64,000 bases of DNA from Marinoscillum luteum (GCF_044005705.1 NZ_JBIPKE010000017.1:434001-498000); one strand, 5' to 3'; shown: positions 18,376-27,456, counted from the first letter of the stretch. A program made the numbers and translations. Notes: generated by a model from the letters alone, not told the origin.

Positions 18376-19454
18376 GAATTACCTGTTTTATGAAGTTAAT
18401 GAGTCGTTGGCTGATGGGGGTACTGATCCTTTGGGGATGTGAAGAGCCCTATGATTTTGAAGAGGATAAGGACATTGAAAGGCCCATCATTATCACCGGA
18501 TATATCGATCAGTCCAGTGGGCCCTATTTTGTGAAAGTAAGCCAGGCCAGTGCCACGGGTTCACTGCCTGCCAATGTGCTGGCAGCATGTGTCATCTTGT
18601 ACGATGAAACCGGACCTTCAGAGGAATTTGAAGAGGTGGGTGACGGTGTCTACAGGTGTCCGGGAAACACCGTCCATGGGGAGCCGGGAGGTAGTTATTA
18701 TATCGAAGTGAAATTATCCACAGGTCACGTTTTTCGGTCTGTCCCTGAAACCATGCCAGCACTACAGGCATCTGATTCTCTGAACTGGAAGGAAACCCTC
18801 GATGTACGCACGGCCAGTACAGGACTGGATTTTAAGGTGCCGGTGGTGAGTATTGACATGACCACCAGCATCCCTCAGACCAGTGAGCCTCTGTATTTCA
18901 ACTGGGTGGGTGCCGAAAGTTTTTCCATTATCCCCACGGATTTTCCGGATCCATTTGGGTCCATACCACCACCCTGCTATGTTACCCGGTATTTTGGGTC
19001 TGAGAAAATCAATCTTTTCAGCAACCTCCAAAATAAGGCACCTTCCTATACTTTCGAAGGATTTTGGATCAGGGACATTGACGACTCGTTTCTGACCAAA
19101 CACATCTTCACGGTCTATCAATATGGAATCTCCAAGGGGTACTATAGTTACCTGCAAAGTGTTAAGGTACTGGTGGAGAACAACGGGTCATTGTTTGATT
19201 CGCCTCCGGGCAGGGCTGTTGGTAATATCTATCCTTTAGAGGGCGATGCCCTGGTGCAGGGATATTTTCATGCTTCCGTTGTAGACACTACCCGAATGGC
19301 CGTTTTTCCCAATGAACTGATAAGCTTCATCATTGACGATTGTGAGTACACTATAGGCAAGCCTTTTAGTGAGTATGATGCCCATTGTCTCAATTGCCTC
19401 AACTATCCCGGGAGTACATATGAGCGACCCGAGTACTGGACCAAAGTGTATTGA
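18372..19454 (+). CDS. DUF4249 lipoprotein, first of a tandem pair
   Basis: This 360-residue protein has an N-terminal signal with a lipobox-like LILWGC. It carries the DUF4249 signature: DKDIERPIIITGYIDQSSGPYFVKV early on, and FPDPFGSIPPPCYV and HIFTVYQYGISKGYY later. Such proteins usually follow TonB receptors and are thought to act as surface partners. It overlaps the receptor gene by ATGA and shares clear collinear similarity with the next gene, so the pair arose by tandem duplication. An internal ATG at residue 10 (MKLMSRW) is an alternative start. Confidence 0.88.
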   Translation: MRITCFMKLMSRWLMGVLILWGCEEPYDFEEDKDIERPIIITGYIDQSSGPYFVKVSQASATGSLPANVLAACVILYDETGPSEEFEEVGDGVYRCPGNTVHGEPGGSYYIEVKLSTGHVFRSVPETMPALQASDSLNWKETLDVRTASTGLDFKVPVVSIDMTTSIPQTSEPLYFNWVGAESFSIIPTDFPDPFGSIPPPCYVTRYFGSEKINLFSNLQNKAPSYTFEGFWIRDIDDSFLTKHIFTVYQYGISKGYYSYLQSVKVLVENNGSLFDSPPGRAVGNIYPLEGDALVQGYFHASVVDTTRMAVFPNELISFIIDDCEYTIGKPFSEYDAHCLNCLNYPGSTYERPEYWTKVY

Positions 19455-19455
19455 A

Positions 19456-20541
19456 ATGAAATATTTTACGCACTTGATTGTCTGTTTGGTTCTGGTTTCG
19501 GCTTGTGAAACGCTATATCTTCTGGATGAGGACAAGGATGTGGCCCGGCAGATTGTCATTTCGGGATATATCAATCAAGGGCCGGGGCCCTATCATGTGA
19601 AGATTCAGCAGACTTCCTTCACCGGTGAAGCACCCACAGATGTATTCAATGCGCAGGTGACCCTCGTGGATGAGGGAGGGAATAGAGAGGATTTTGTAGC
19701 CCAAACCTTCATTCAGGATAATAAATCCAAAGTGAATTACCGATGCCCGGCCAATATAGTGAAGGGATATCCTGGCCGATCTTATCACATAGAGGTGGTA
19801 CTGGCAGATGGCAGGAGATATGAAACCGAGCCGGATCGGATGCCTTTCTACCAGGGCCAGGACGAAATCAGCTGGGAGGAGACGGAACTGATCACTACCT
19901 CCACTTTAGGGCTGGATGTGTCGGTGCCTGCGGTGAAATGCCACCTGACCACCCGTTTTCAGCAGCATGATGAGCCCATTTTTCTCACGTGGTTGGGTGA
20001 AGAAACCTATGCCTTTTTCCAAACAGATTTTCCGGATCCGTTCAACAATACACCACCTCCGTGCTACATCATCCGGCCTATTGGTGCCGAAGACCTCAAC
20101 CTGTTTACCAACGTGGGATATACCAAAAGCGAATTTGAGGTGCCAGCGATCATCACCAGGGCCATCGACAAATCCTTTCAGATCAAGCACATCTTCACGC
20201 TGTATCAGTACTCCATGTCAGAGCGAAATTTTCAATACATGCGGAGCATAGAGGCTCTGACGGAAAACTCAGGCTCTCTCTTCGATACTCCACCCGGAGT
20301 GGCTTACGGCAATGTGATTCCTGATCAGGAAGACGAAAATGTTCAGGGCTTTTTTCAGGCTGTGCTGATGGATACCACCCGCATAGCAGTATTTCCCAAT
20401 TTCCTCAACACCCAGGTCTCGGACGACTGTGCCTATCTCAGCGGCACCTTTGAGTATGATTACCCCAATATATGTAAGAACTGCACGCTCCTGCCCAATG
20501 CTTCCTTAGAAAGACCCGATTATTGGGTGGATACGAATTAA
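19456..20541 (+). CDS. DUF4249 lipoprotein, second of a tandem pair
   Basis: This 361-residue protein is a paralogue of the preceding gene, sharing DKDVARQIVISGYINQGPGP, FPDPFNNTPPPCYI and HIFTLYQYSMSERNF at matching positions. I chose the ATG at 19456 because it begins a good lipoprotein signal (LVLVSAC) and sits one base after the previous stop; an open frame extends further upstream inside the previous gene but lacks a signal there. It likely serves the same TonB receptor, perhaps with different ligand preference. Its stop abuts the convergent aminotransferase gene. Confidence 0.88.
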   Translation: MKYFTHLIVCLVLVSACETLYLLDEDKDVARQIVISGYINQGPGPYHVKIQQTSFTGEAPTDVFNAQVTLVDEGGNREDFVAQTFIQDNKSKVNYRCPANIVKGYPGRSYHIEVVLADGRRYETEPDRMPFYQGQDEISWEETELITTSTLGLDVSVPAVKCHLTTRFQQHDEPIFLTWLGEETYAFFQTDFPDPFNNTPPPCYIIRPIGAEDLNLFTNVGYTKSEFEVPAIITRAIDKSFQIKHIFTLYQYSMSERNFQYMRSIEALTENSGSLFDTPPGVAYGNVIPDQEDENVQGFFQAVLMDTTRIAVFPNFLNTQVSDDCAYLSGTFEYDYPNICKNCTLLPNASLERPDYWVDTN

Positions 20542-21441
20542 TCACAACTTCTCGCACAGAGTGGGGATCAATTCCGCAAAAGCCTTTTGAAGCCGCCCTC
20601 TGAGGAGTTGTCCCGACTTGTTTTCGATCTTTCGTCCGTCGATTTCATGAATCGGGGTGAGCTCTCCCATGGTTCCGGTGGCAAAGACCTCATCGGCATT
20701 GTAAAACTCCACCAGCGACAGGTTTTTTTCAAAAACCGGAAGGTCAAGTTTCCGAGCCAGATCCATCACCAATCCACGGGTGATTCCATGTAGGCAGGCA
20801 TCGGCATAGGGGGTATACAGCACGCCCTCCTTGGCCATGAAAAGGTTCGTATCATTCAGCTCTGCCACAAATCCCTGATGATCCAGCATGATGGCCGCAT
20901 CCACGTTCGCAAAGTTGGCCTGCACCTTGGCCAGAATGTTATTGAGCAGATTGGCATGGTGAATCTTGCTATCCAGGTATTGCGGGTTGTTTCTGCGCTG
21001 AGTGCTGGTGATCACTTTTATACCCTTTTCATTGTCGTAAACAAGCGGTTTCCACTCTGCCAGCACAATCAGACATGGCCCTTTTTGATTCAGACGAGGA
21101 TCCATTCCTGAGGTGACTTTTTCACCCCGTGTAAGGGTTAGCCTGATGTGGGTGTCTTCTGTCATTCCATTGGCCTGCAGGGTAGCTTTGATGGCTGATT
21201 CGATGGTTGGGTCTGAAGGGACACTTTCAAAAGCCAGTGCTTTGGCTGATTCGCGCATCCTGCGCAGGTGATGATCCAGGCAAAAGACACCTTCCTTATA
21301 TACCCGCAGACCTTCCCAGATGGCGTCTCCGCCCTGTACAGAGGAGTCAAATACGGAAACTTTGGCTTCTGAGCGATCCATCAGGCGGTCACCCACCCAG
21401 ATCTTGATGTCTTCGTTTTTGGGATTATATTTTTGTAGCAT
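20542..21441 (-). CDS. Class IV PLP-dependent aminotransferase (IlvE/DAAT/ADCL fold)
   Basis: This enzyme of about 299 residues belongs to fold-type IV PLP enzymes: branched-chain or D-amino acid aminotransferases and aminodeoxychorismate lyase. The N-terminal VSVFDSSVQGGDAIWEGLRVY, the PLP-lysine region YLDSKIHHANLLNN, the E-region DHQGFVAELNDTNLFM and the phosphate-binding ATGTMGELTPI are present. The substrate within the group cannot be settled by eye. I favour the ATG at 21441; a GTG at 21468 would add nine residues and bring the start to within nine bases of the divergent gene's. It is convergent with the DUF4249 gene. Confidence 0.85.
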   Translation of the reverse strand: MLQKYNPKNEDIKIWVGDRLMDRSEAKVSVFDSSVQGGDAIWEGLRVYKEGVFCLDHHLRRMRESAKALAFESVPSDPTIESAIKATLQANGMTEDTHIRLTLTRGEKVTSGMDPRLNQKGPCLIVLAEWKPLVYDNEKGIKVITSTQRRNNPQYLDSKIHHANLLNNILAKVQANFANVDAAIMLDHQGFVAELNDTNLFMAKEGVLYTPYADACLHGITRGLVMDLARKLDLPVFEKNLSLVEFYNADEVFATGTMGELTPIHEIDGRKIENKSGQLLRGRLQKAFAELIPTLCEKL

Positions 21442-21477
21442 TCGTTTTGTTAAATTGGGGTTTGACACTTGAAAATT

Positions 21478-22584
21478 ATGCGAATTTTTCCATTAATCAC
21501 CCTGCTTTTACTGTTTATCACTGCGTGCAACCCGGAGCAGAAGGTCCCAACGGACTGGCAACTGACTGGCTTCATCAAGATGGACGCCAACAACCCTGTG
21601 CTCACTCCGGACACCACTACTTTATTTGTGGATCCCATCAAAGGGGATACCGTCAAATGGGAGGGGAAGGATGTCTTTAATCCGGCCTCTGTAGTCAGGA
21701 ATGATACCCTGTTTTTGCTCTACCGTGCGGAGGATTTTGTTGGAAGATACAACGGAACCTCACGTATCGGGCTGGCTTATTCACTGGATGGGCTTCACTT
21801 CATCCGATACCCTCAGCCGGTGTTTTTCCCTCAGGAGGATGAAGCTAAAATATATGAATGGGAGGGTGGCGCTGAAGATCCCCGCATTGTGGAGGATGAA
21901 AATGGCCGCTACATCATGACCTACACGGGGTATGATGGAGACCTGGCCCGGTTGCTGTTAGCCACCTCCAATGATCTGATCAATTGGACAAAATATGGGT
22001 CTGCTTTTGCCAGGCAGGAAGACATAGACCACTGGTCTAAGTCGGGGTCCATTGTATCTGAAATGAGCGACGGGCGACTCATGGCAAAGAAAATCAATGG
22101 TCAATATTGGATGTACTTTGGAGATACGGACTTGTTTTTGGCAACCTCTGACGACCTGACTAAATGGACGCCAGTGAAAGATGCCGATGGGGAATGGATC
22201 AAGGTGCTAAGTCCCCGTGAGGGAAAGTTTGACAGTGACCTGGTGGAACCCGGTCCGCCAGCCATGCTGACGAAAAATGGGATTTTGCTTATCTACAACA
22301 GCCGAAATGCCCTGGATGATCGATATGATCCCACTTTGGCTCATGGTACCTACTCTGCGGGCCAGGTGCTGTTTGATCCTGAGCATCCAGAGCAGATTCT
22401 TGCGCGTGCGGAGGATTACTTTTTCACCCCGGACAAGGACTATGAGATCACCGGCCAGGTTAACAACGTTTGCTTCCTCGAGGGACTGAGTTTGTACAAA
22501 GGTCAGTGGTTTGTGTACTACGGTACCGCCGATTCTAAAATAGCCGTGGCGGTGGCACCGGAACGAGATGGATTATTTAACTGA
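21478..22584 (+). CDS. Lipoprotein glycosidase/phosphorylase, GH130-like
   Basis: The product (368 aa from the ATG at 21478) begins with a lipoprotein signal (LLLFITAC, cysteine at 17). The five-bladed propeller shows GH130 hallmarks: FNPASVV, DFVGRYNGTSRIGLAYS and WEGGAEDPRIVEDENG, the last holding the conserved EDPR. GH130 enzymes act on beta-mannosides; export with a lipid anchor is more in line with the beta-1,2-mannosidase hydrolases than with cytoplasmic phosphorylases. A TTG three codons upstream is a less likely start. It is divergent from the aminotransferase gene and is followed five bases later by the ACT gene. Confidence 0.82.
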   Translation: MRIFPLITLLLLFITACNPEQKVPTDWQLTGFIKMDANNPVLTPDTTTLFVDPIKGDTVKWEGKDVFNPASVVRNDTLFLLYRAEDFVGRYNGTSRIGLAYSLDGLHFIRYPQPVFFPQEDEAKIYEWEGGAEDPRIVEDENGRYIMTYTGYDGDLARLLLATSNDLINWTKYGSAFARQEDIDHWSKSGSIVSEMSDGRLMAKKINGQYWMYFGDTDLFLATSDDLTKWTPVKDADGEWIKVLSPREGKFDSDLVEPGPPAMLTKNGILLIYNSRNALDDRYDPTLAHGTYSAGQVLFDPEHPEQILARAEDYFFTPDKDYEITGQVNNVCFLEGLSLYKGQWFVYYGTADSKIAVAVAPERDGLFN

Positions 22585-22589
22585 TTCGG

Positions 22590-23006
22590 ATGACTGGAGA
22601 AACCAACCTGACCACCCTGATCAGAAGCATGATGCCGGAGCTGCAGCCAGGGGAGTATGTGTTTGCTTCAGTGACCAGCCTCTCAGGCATCAGCCGGGAA
22701 GATACGATCTGTGAGTTCAGAGAGGCTGAAGGTACCACCGTGGTGCTGGAAAGAAAACGGGCAGACGCTCTGGGGATTTCTTACGACTTTGTGGCTTCCT
22801 GGATCACGCTCAAAGTGCATTCCTCATTGGCTGCCGTAGGCCTCACAGCGGTCTTTGCCACAGCCCTGGCCAAAAGCAACATCAGCTGTAATGTGATGGC
22901 CGGCTATTATCACGACCATATTTTTGTAGATGCAGGGGACGCACAGCGTGCTGTTGATGTGCTCAGGGGCCTGTCTGCGGAGGCTGACCCGCTGAGATTT
23001 CTGTAG
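22590..23006 (+). CDS. ACT domain protein, DUF2241 type
   Basis: The 138-residue protein has a short N-terminal ACT-like half (PGEYVFASVTSLSGISREDTICEF) and a second ACT domain (ASWITLKVHSSLAAVGLTAVFATAL, then NISCNVMAGYYHDHIFV). This tandem is typical of the DUF2241/ACT_7 family, whose ligand is unknown, although ACT domains usually bind amino acids. It starts five bases after the GH130 gene. Its last 44 bases overlap the 3' end of the convergent pstS-like gene, so the two coding regions are antisense to each other there. Confidence 0.82.
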   Translation: MTGETNLTTLIRSMMPELQPGEYVFASVTSLSGISREDTICEFREAEGTTVVLERKRADALGISYDFVASWITLKVHSSLAAVGLTAVFATALAKSNISCNVMAGYYHDHIFVDAGDAQRAVDVLRGLSAEADPLRFL

Positions 23007-23838
23007 ATTTATCCTGCACCGGGATGAGCCCAAACGACTCAATCACTCCTTCTGCGTGTTTGCTTTTCAGGTATTGTAAAAAACCGCTGATCGCCGGGTT
23101 GTTGGTATCCCGGTAGTAGATTCTCAGTCCGCGTTTTAGTGGGTATTTCCCATTTTCCAGATTCCGATGGGTGGGTGCTTCAAATTGGGTCTGTGTGCTG
23201 TCAGAGGGTAGCTTCATGTTGTGAACACTTTCTGTAAAGTACGCAAAACCAATGAAGCCAATGCCGTTGGGATTACTACTTACTTTAGCCACAATTTCTG
23301 CATTATCATGTGCTACTTTAGCAGTAGGGGCCAGCTGCTTTACCCCGAAATGCTCTACAAAAAATTGCTGCGTACCGGAGTTTTCATCCCGGATAATGGG
23401 TAAGATGAGGCCCGGTTTTCCACCCAATTGATTCCAGTCATAGACGGTGCCTGAGTAGATTTTTTGTAAACTTTCATCACTCAGGGAGTCAATAGGGTTA
23501 TTTTGGTTGGTGATGACCACAATGGCATCATAAGCAACCACCGCCTCACTCACATGGTGATCGGATCCCAGGGTTTTTTCCAGGTCAAAAGGAAACGAAG
23601 AGAGCCCAATCTCGGCTTCATGATTTTTGATGGCCATCAGCCCTGTGCGGCTACCACCTCCCTCTATGCTGATGGTGATGCTGTCCTGACGTTTTTCAAA
23701 ATCATTTTTGAGCTCCAGAAAAGTTTCATACATGGATTCACTACCCTTGATGCGGAGTTGATAGTGGTTGATCTCTGGCTGGCTGCAAGCCGCTATGCTG
23801 AGCAGCGCAATAATAGATGCGTAATGGATTTTCTTCAT
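22963..23838 (-). CDS. Phosphate-binding PstS-like lipoprotein
   Basis: From the ATG at 23838 this is a 291-residue lipoprotein (signal ends SIAAC, cysteine 18). The motifs IKGSESMYETFLELKNDF, SIEGGGSRTGLMAI, IYSGTVYDWNQLGG and IIRDENSGTQQFF match PstS-type phosphate-binding proteins. PstS normally delivers phosphate to PstCAB, but no pst permease or ATPase genes are in the window, so this one is an orphan here. A longer frame upstream has no signal at its start. Its 3' end overlaps the ACT gene by 44 bases. Confidence 0.88.
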   Translation of the reverse strand: MKKIHYASIIALLSIAACSQPEINHYQLRIKGSESMYETFLELKNDFEKRQDSITISIEGGGSRTGLMAIKNHEAEIGLSSFPFDLEKTLGSDHHVSEAVVAYDAIVVITNQNNPIDSLSDESLQKIYSGTVYDWNQLGGKPGLILPIIRDENSGTQQFFVEHFGVKQLAPTAKVAHDNAEIVAKVSSNPNGIGFIGFAYFTESVHNMKLPSDSTQTQFEAPTHRNLENGKYPLKRGLRIYYRDTNNPAISGFLQYLKSKHAEGVIESFGLIPVQDKSTEISAGQPPQTGP

Positions 23839-23908
23839 GGTTGTAAATGAAAACACGAAGCTAGAGTACGAACCTGCTACCGCACTCAACAGGCCTGTTA
23901 AGGAATAA

Positions 23909-23923
23909 CTAACAATATGTTAG
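23909..23923. repeat. Palindrome upstream of the pstS-like gene
   Basis: CTAACA-ATA-TGTTAG is a perfect inverted repeat with six-base arms. It lies about 70 bases upstream of the pstS-like start and 14 bases after the sulfotransferase-like stop. An operator is possible; no U-tract supports a terminator. Confidence 0.4.
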
Positions 23924-23936
23924 CTTTTGATAAAGC

Positions 23937-24647
23937 CTACGCTTTTAGGGCATCTTGGGCCATTTTCTCATAAAGGGGTAAAGCAGCGCTATACAATGCT
24001 TCACATTCAGGGGGCAACTGCACAGGGTTTAGATTCTTCTTTTGGAAACCCGTGGAGGCATGCACATTCTTGTACCAGTATTTAGCCCACACACCATCCT
24101 CTGGCAGGGCACCAGCCTTCCATCGGAGCATGGAGGCCTCAAAGGTGAGGTCGAGAGATTCGCACAGTTGTCGGAGTACTTTGTCAGGATTTTTCAATAC
24201 TTCGTTGGAGTCGATTACAGGGCAGCTTTGAGTTTCTCTCAGTTTTTCAAAAAGTTCATATTGCCTGGCTACCCCAATATCAGTCATCTGTGGGTTGGGG
24301 ATGACTTTTGAGAAAGAGGTGATCAACTGGCGAGGATCACGGATCAGAAAGACATTTCGATAATCCTCCAGAAAATCGATGTTCATGTTGATGAGGTGAT
24401 GGGCCATGTTTTTCACAAAGACCACCTCATGCTGGCTGGCGGTATGCTGGATCCAGTTGCGTACTTCGCTCACTGTTTTGGGTTGGCTGGCTATGATTTC
24501 TTCCTTGCCCGGATGATCCGCCCCGGTCAGGTTGAGATAGTAGCCATAAAAGGGCTCATCCATCACTTTGGTGTCGGATCTGTGCGCAAAAGAATACATG
24601 AGCGCAGTGGAGATGTTTCGGGGCGAAGAAATGAGGTTGATGATCAT
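23937..24647 (-). CDS. Sulfotransferase-like P-loop protein
   Basis: From the ATG at 24647 the protein has 236 residues. The N-terminus LISSPRNISTALMYSFAHR fits the 5'-phosphosulfate (PAPS) binding loop, and FLIRDPRQLITSFSKV fits the 3'-phosphate-binding segment of sulfotransferases. DEPFYGYYL and the C-terminal KNVHASTGF are also usual in this bacterial group. It may transfer sulfate to a small molecule, but the acceptor is unknown and no sulfate-activation genes are nearby. The upstream extension of the frame overlaps the divergent hydrolase start and was not used. Confidence 0.75.
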   Translation of the reverse strand: MIINLISSPRNISTALMYSFAHRSDTKVMDEPFYGYYLNLTGADHPGKEEIIASQPKTVSEVRNWIQHTASQHEVVFVKNMAHHLINMNIDFLEDYRNVFLIRDPRQLITSFSKVIPNPQMTDIGVARQYELFEKLRETQSCPVIDSNEVLKNPDKVLRQLCESLDLTFEASMLRWKAGALPEDGVWAKYWYKNVHASTGFQKKNLNPVQLPPECEALYSAALPLYEKMAQDALKA

Positions 24648-24708
24648 CAGATATTGGTTTAATACTGAAATATATAACCAAAATCGCGAATCTGGCGTTT
24701 TGCCTACC

Positions 24709-25533
24709 ATGAGACAAGCTCCAATATGGTTGATTGCGGTTTTCCTGTGTGGTTGTATGCAGTTCAGGTTGGAGCAAGAGGCGTTTCAGGAGATATTCAA
24801 AGACCGCCCCATTCAGCCGGTTTCGGAAACCATTGAAGTGGACAGTAATCACGTGCATTATGTCTACATAGATCAGGGTAAACCCAATCTGGCAGTGTTT
24901 ATTCATGGATCTCCCGGTTCGTGGAGTGCGTTTATTGATTTTTTCAAAAATGATTCCCTCCTTCAAATCTACGATGTGCTCTCCATCGATCGTCCCGGCT
25001 TTGGCGATTCGGACTATGGCCGGCCAGAGCCTTCATTGCAAAAACAAGCCTACTACCTGCAGCAGGTGATCAGTCGATTTGATCAGCCCAACAAAGTGAT
25101 GGTTGGGCACTCCCTGGGTGGCCCGGTGGCCGCCCGGATCGCTATGGACTACCCGAGTCTCACGCAGGCCATGGTGCTGGTCGCTCCTTCTGTGGACCCT
25201 GCCATGGAGCGCTATGAGTGGTACAGGACCTGGATAGAGACTAGAGTGGGTGGTTGGGTAACTCCCACTGACTTTTGGGTGAGCAATGAGGAGATTTTGC
25301 CCCTTAAAGCGGAGTTGGACGGTATGCTGCCCCTTTGGAAGGCGGTGCAAATTCCGGCTGTAGTCATTCAGGGGACTAAGGATATGCTGGTTCCCAAAGA
25401 GAACGCAGCATTTGTGCAGAGAATGATGGGAGACTCACTGACTGATATCCGATACCTGGAGGGAGTGAACCATTTCATCCCTTGGAGTCATCCTCATAAA
25501 ATCGTAGAGGCGCTCGAAGCGCTGGCCTGGTAG
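24709..25533 (+). CDS. Lipoprotein alpha/beta hydrolase
   Basis: The ATG at 24709 gives a 274-residue protein with a lipoprotein signal (LIAVFLCGC). The alpha/beta hydrolase fold is clear: oxyanion loop FIHGSPGSWSAF, SIDRPGFGDSDYG, nucleophile serine in VGHSLGGPVAA, an acidic residue in IQGTKDMLVP and the catalytic histidine in GVNHFIPWSHP. It probably acts at the membrane as an esterase or related hydrolase; the substrate is unknown. It is divergent from the sulfotransferase-like gene, 61 bases away, and convergent with the YwqK-repeat gene. Confidence 0.88.
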   Translation: MRQAPIWLIAVFLCGCMQFRLEQEAFQEIFKDRPIQPVSETIEVDSNHVHYVYIDQGKPNLAVFIHGSPGSWSAFIDFFKNDSLLQIYDVLSIDRPGFGDSDYGRPEPSLQKQAYYLQQVISRFDQPNKVMVGHSLGGPVAARIAMDYPSLTQAMVLVAPSVDPAMERYEWYRTWIETRVGGWVTPTDFWVSNEEILPLKAELDGMLPLWKAVQIPAVVIQGTKDMLVPKENAAFVQRMMGDSLTDIRYLEGVNHFIPWSHPHKIVEALEALAW

Positions 25534-25535
25534 GG

Positions 25536-26867
25536 TTATTCCGATTGCACCTCGGAGTAGTCCACCGTATCGATCAGACGTCCACGTGTATTGAAAAAGG
25601 ACCATATCCCCGTCACCAGGCCTTTAGTGTATTGGCCCTCCGCAGCGATTTTTCCATTGGGGTGATATTGTCTCCATTCACCAGTCTGTAGTCCAGTGAG
25701 GTATCGTCCGGTTTCTTTCAAGGTGCCGTCTTCGTAGTAGTACCTGGCTACACCGGCTTTTTTTCCGTTGATCAATTCTTCCTCCGAGGCGATGGTGCCA
25801 TCCTGATGGTAAGAAAGAAGGGTGCCGGTGCCATTTTTGAGTGTACCTGGAGTTAGTTCTTCACCCTGGATGGTAAAAAACGGACTTACTTCCATCAGAC
25901 GTCCAAGTTTCCAGACCTGCTCTTGTTTGAGTTGTTCATTTTCGTAGAAAAGTCCCCACAGTCCATCCTCATCCCCGTGGACAAAACTCCCGATCATTCG
26001 GGGAATGCCTGAGTCGTAGTAGTAAATCCACTGATTTTCCATGAGGTCATTCTGATACTGGCCTTCATAGTCCAGGGCTCCATTGGCTTTGAAGTACTTC
26101 CAAAGTCCGGTTTTCTGGTCGCGCTCATAGTCACCTATAGAGAACAGCGTGCCATCCTCATAAAAGCTCAGCCATTTGCCGGTTTTCAGGCCCAGGGCGT
26201 ATTGCCCTTCCACGCTCTTGGCTCCACTTTCGTGAAATTCTTTATAGGCTCCACTGAGGAGACCGTTTTTGAAGCGAAATTCTTTGCGGAGTTGCTTATT
26301 GGGGTAATAAATTTTCCAGGTACCAGACTCAATGCCGTTGGTATAGTATTCTTCCGCTTTCAGGCGACCAAATGAGTAGTAGAATAAGCTCTTTCCGTTG
26401 AGCTGGCCATTTTTGTATTTCTTCACAAAGTTCACATTTCCCTCAGGGAAGTATTCGATCCAGGTACTATCCTGCTGACCATTGCGGTAGTATCCGGTCA
26501 GGGCCAGTTTTCCATTGTCATAGTATTCTTTGTAAGGGCCGTTGAGGACATTTTTCTCATACGTACTTTCATTGATCAGCACTCCGTAGGCGTCCAGCTT
26601 CCTGTTGAGGCCATGTTTTACTCCGTTTTCGTATTCTATGATTTCCTTGAGGGTGCCGTTTTGATTATAGTATTTCCATACTCCGGTTTTCTGGCCGTTT
26701 TGCACAGCACCCACAAAGGCCCGGGTACCATCTTCATACTTGGAGCGATACACGCCATCGGGTAGGGTATCGGTCTGGAAAACCCTCTGGTTAGGGTCCA
26801 GTTCTGGATCCTGGGCCAGCAGAGGTCGCAGTGTGAGTATAGAAAAGGCCAGAAGGAGTATTCGCAT
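25536..26867 (-). CDS. Secreted YwqK/MORN-like repeat protein
   Basis: This 443-residue protein has a signal peptide (about 1-19, ending LLAQ) and then about 16 repeats of 23-24 residues, nearly filling the chain. The consensus resembles G-x-W-K-x-Y-Y-x-x-G-x-L-K-x-x-x-x-Y-x-x-G, as in TWIEYFPEGNVNFVKKYKNG. Such repeats form a beta-sheet solenoid like MORN or the YwqK 'antitoxin' family, but the toxin link there is not evidence of function here. One repeat near residues 305-330 carries an insertion. It lies one base after the preceding gene in a probable fabH-hypothetical-ywqK operon. Confidence 0.85.
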   Translation of the reverse strand: MRILLLAFSILTLRPLLAQDPELDPNQRVFQTDTLPDGVYRSKYEDGTRAFVGAVQNGQKTGVWKYYNQNGTLKEIIEYENGVKHGLNRKLDAYGVLINESTYEKNVLNGPYKEYYDNGKLALTGYYRNGQQDSTWIEYFPEGNVNFVKKYKNGQLNGKSLFYYSFGRLKAEEYYTNGIESGTWKIYYPNKQLRKEFRFKNGLLSGAYKEFHESGAKSVEGQYALGLKTGKWLSFYEDGTLFSIGDYERDQKTGLWKYFKANGALDYEGQYQNDLMENQWIYYYDSGIPRMIGSFVHGDEDGLWGLFYENEQLKQEQVWKLGRLMEVSPFFTIQGEELTPGTLKNGTGTLLSYHQDGTIASEEELINGKKAGVARYYYEDGTLKETGRYLTGLQTGEWRQYHPNGKIAAEGQYTKGLVTGIWSFFNTRGRLIDTVDYSEVQSE

Positions 26868-26868
26868 A

Positions 26869-27456
26869 TTACTGGAGGTAGTTCAAAAATCGGGCAAAAC
26901 TATTCAATGCGAATGATTCATATTCAGACCAGGCCGTCACAGGCAGACAATCACTGATTTTTATAAAACCTTTTTCCTCGATATGCTGACTCACGGTTGC
27001 TCTGGTAAGTGTTGAGATTTGTTGATAATTGTTTTCCTGGTAATGATAATCCCAAGGCTGATCATTCACACAAAAGTATAAAGCATTTTGCGCCAAAATG
27101 TTGTCAATAATTCTGGATTTGTTTTGTTGGAGGAAGTCACCCTGCAGGTGAAGGGTACAACTGAAGTGGTGACCCCACCAGAGCATAGCGCGAAAAGCGA
27201 ACACCTCTTTTTGGGTGAAAAGCCTCGGGTAATCCAATATGAAATAAGGAAGGCCCTGGTATTGTTCTCCTTTTGAGATCTTTCCAGCTTTCAGAAAAGT
27301 GCCCACCGGAAACTGGAAGGGCATTTCTTTGATCTCGTCAGCCAGCGCCCGTTCTATTTTGGCCAGGTATTGGATGATTTTTTCAGACAAGCTGTTTTTC
27401 AGCTTCAAAAAATTCTGATCATTCAATATGTCCAACTCCTCGGGTGTAGGTTTCAT
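26869..27456 (-). CDS. Conserved hypothetical protein downstream of the fabH-like gene
   Basis: I chose the ATG at 27456, whose A is also the last base of the fabH-like stop (TGATG), giving 195 residues. The protein appears soluble, with a helical N-terminal part (LKNSLSEKIIQYLAKIERAL), the segment FRAMLWWGHHFSCTLHLQGDFL and several tryptophans and histidines. I do not recognise the family. Tight coupling to the fabH-like gene suggests a shared pathway, but no active-site pattern stands out. Confidence 0.65.
   Translation of the reverse strand: MKPTPEELDILNDQNFLKLKNSLSEKIIQYLAKIERALADEIKEMPFQFPVGTFLKAGKISKGEQYQGLPYFILDYPRLFTQKEVFAFRAMLWWGHHFSCTLHLQGDFLQQNKSRIIDNILAQNALYFCVNDQPWDYHYQENNYQQISTLTRATVSQHIEEKGFIKISDCLPVTAWSEYESFALNSFARFLNYLQ

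Noticed and set aside
19369..19455. An upstream extension of the second DUF4249 gene
   Set aside because: It overlaps the previous gene and lacks a signal peptide, while the ATG at 19456 starts a normal lipoprotein signal.
24568..24708. An upstream extension of the alpha/beta hydrolase
   Set aside because: The extension is antisense to the sulfotransferase-like start and would bury the lipoprotein signal that begins at 24709.
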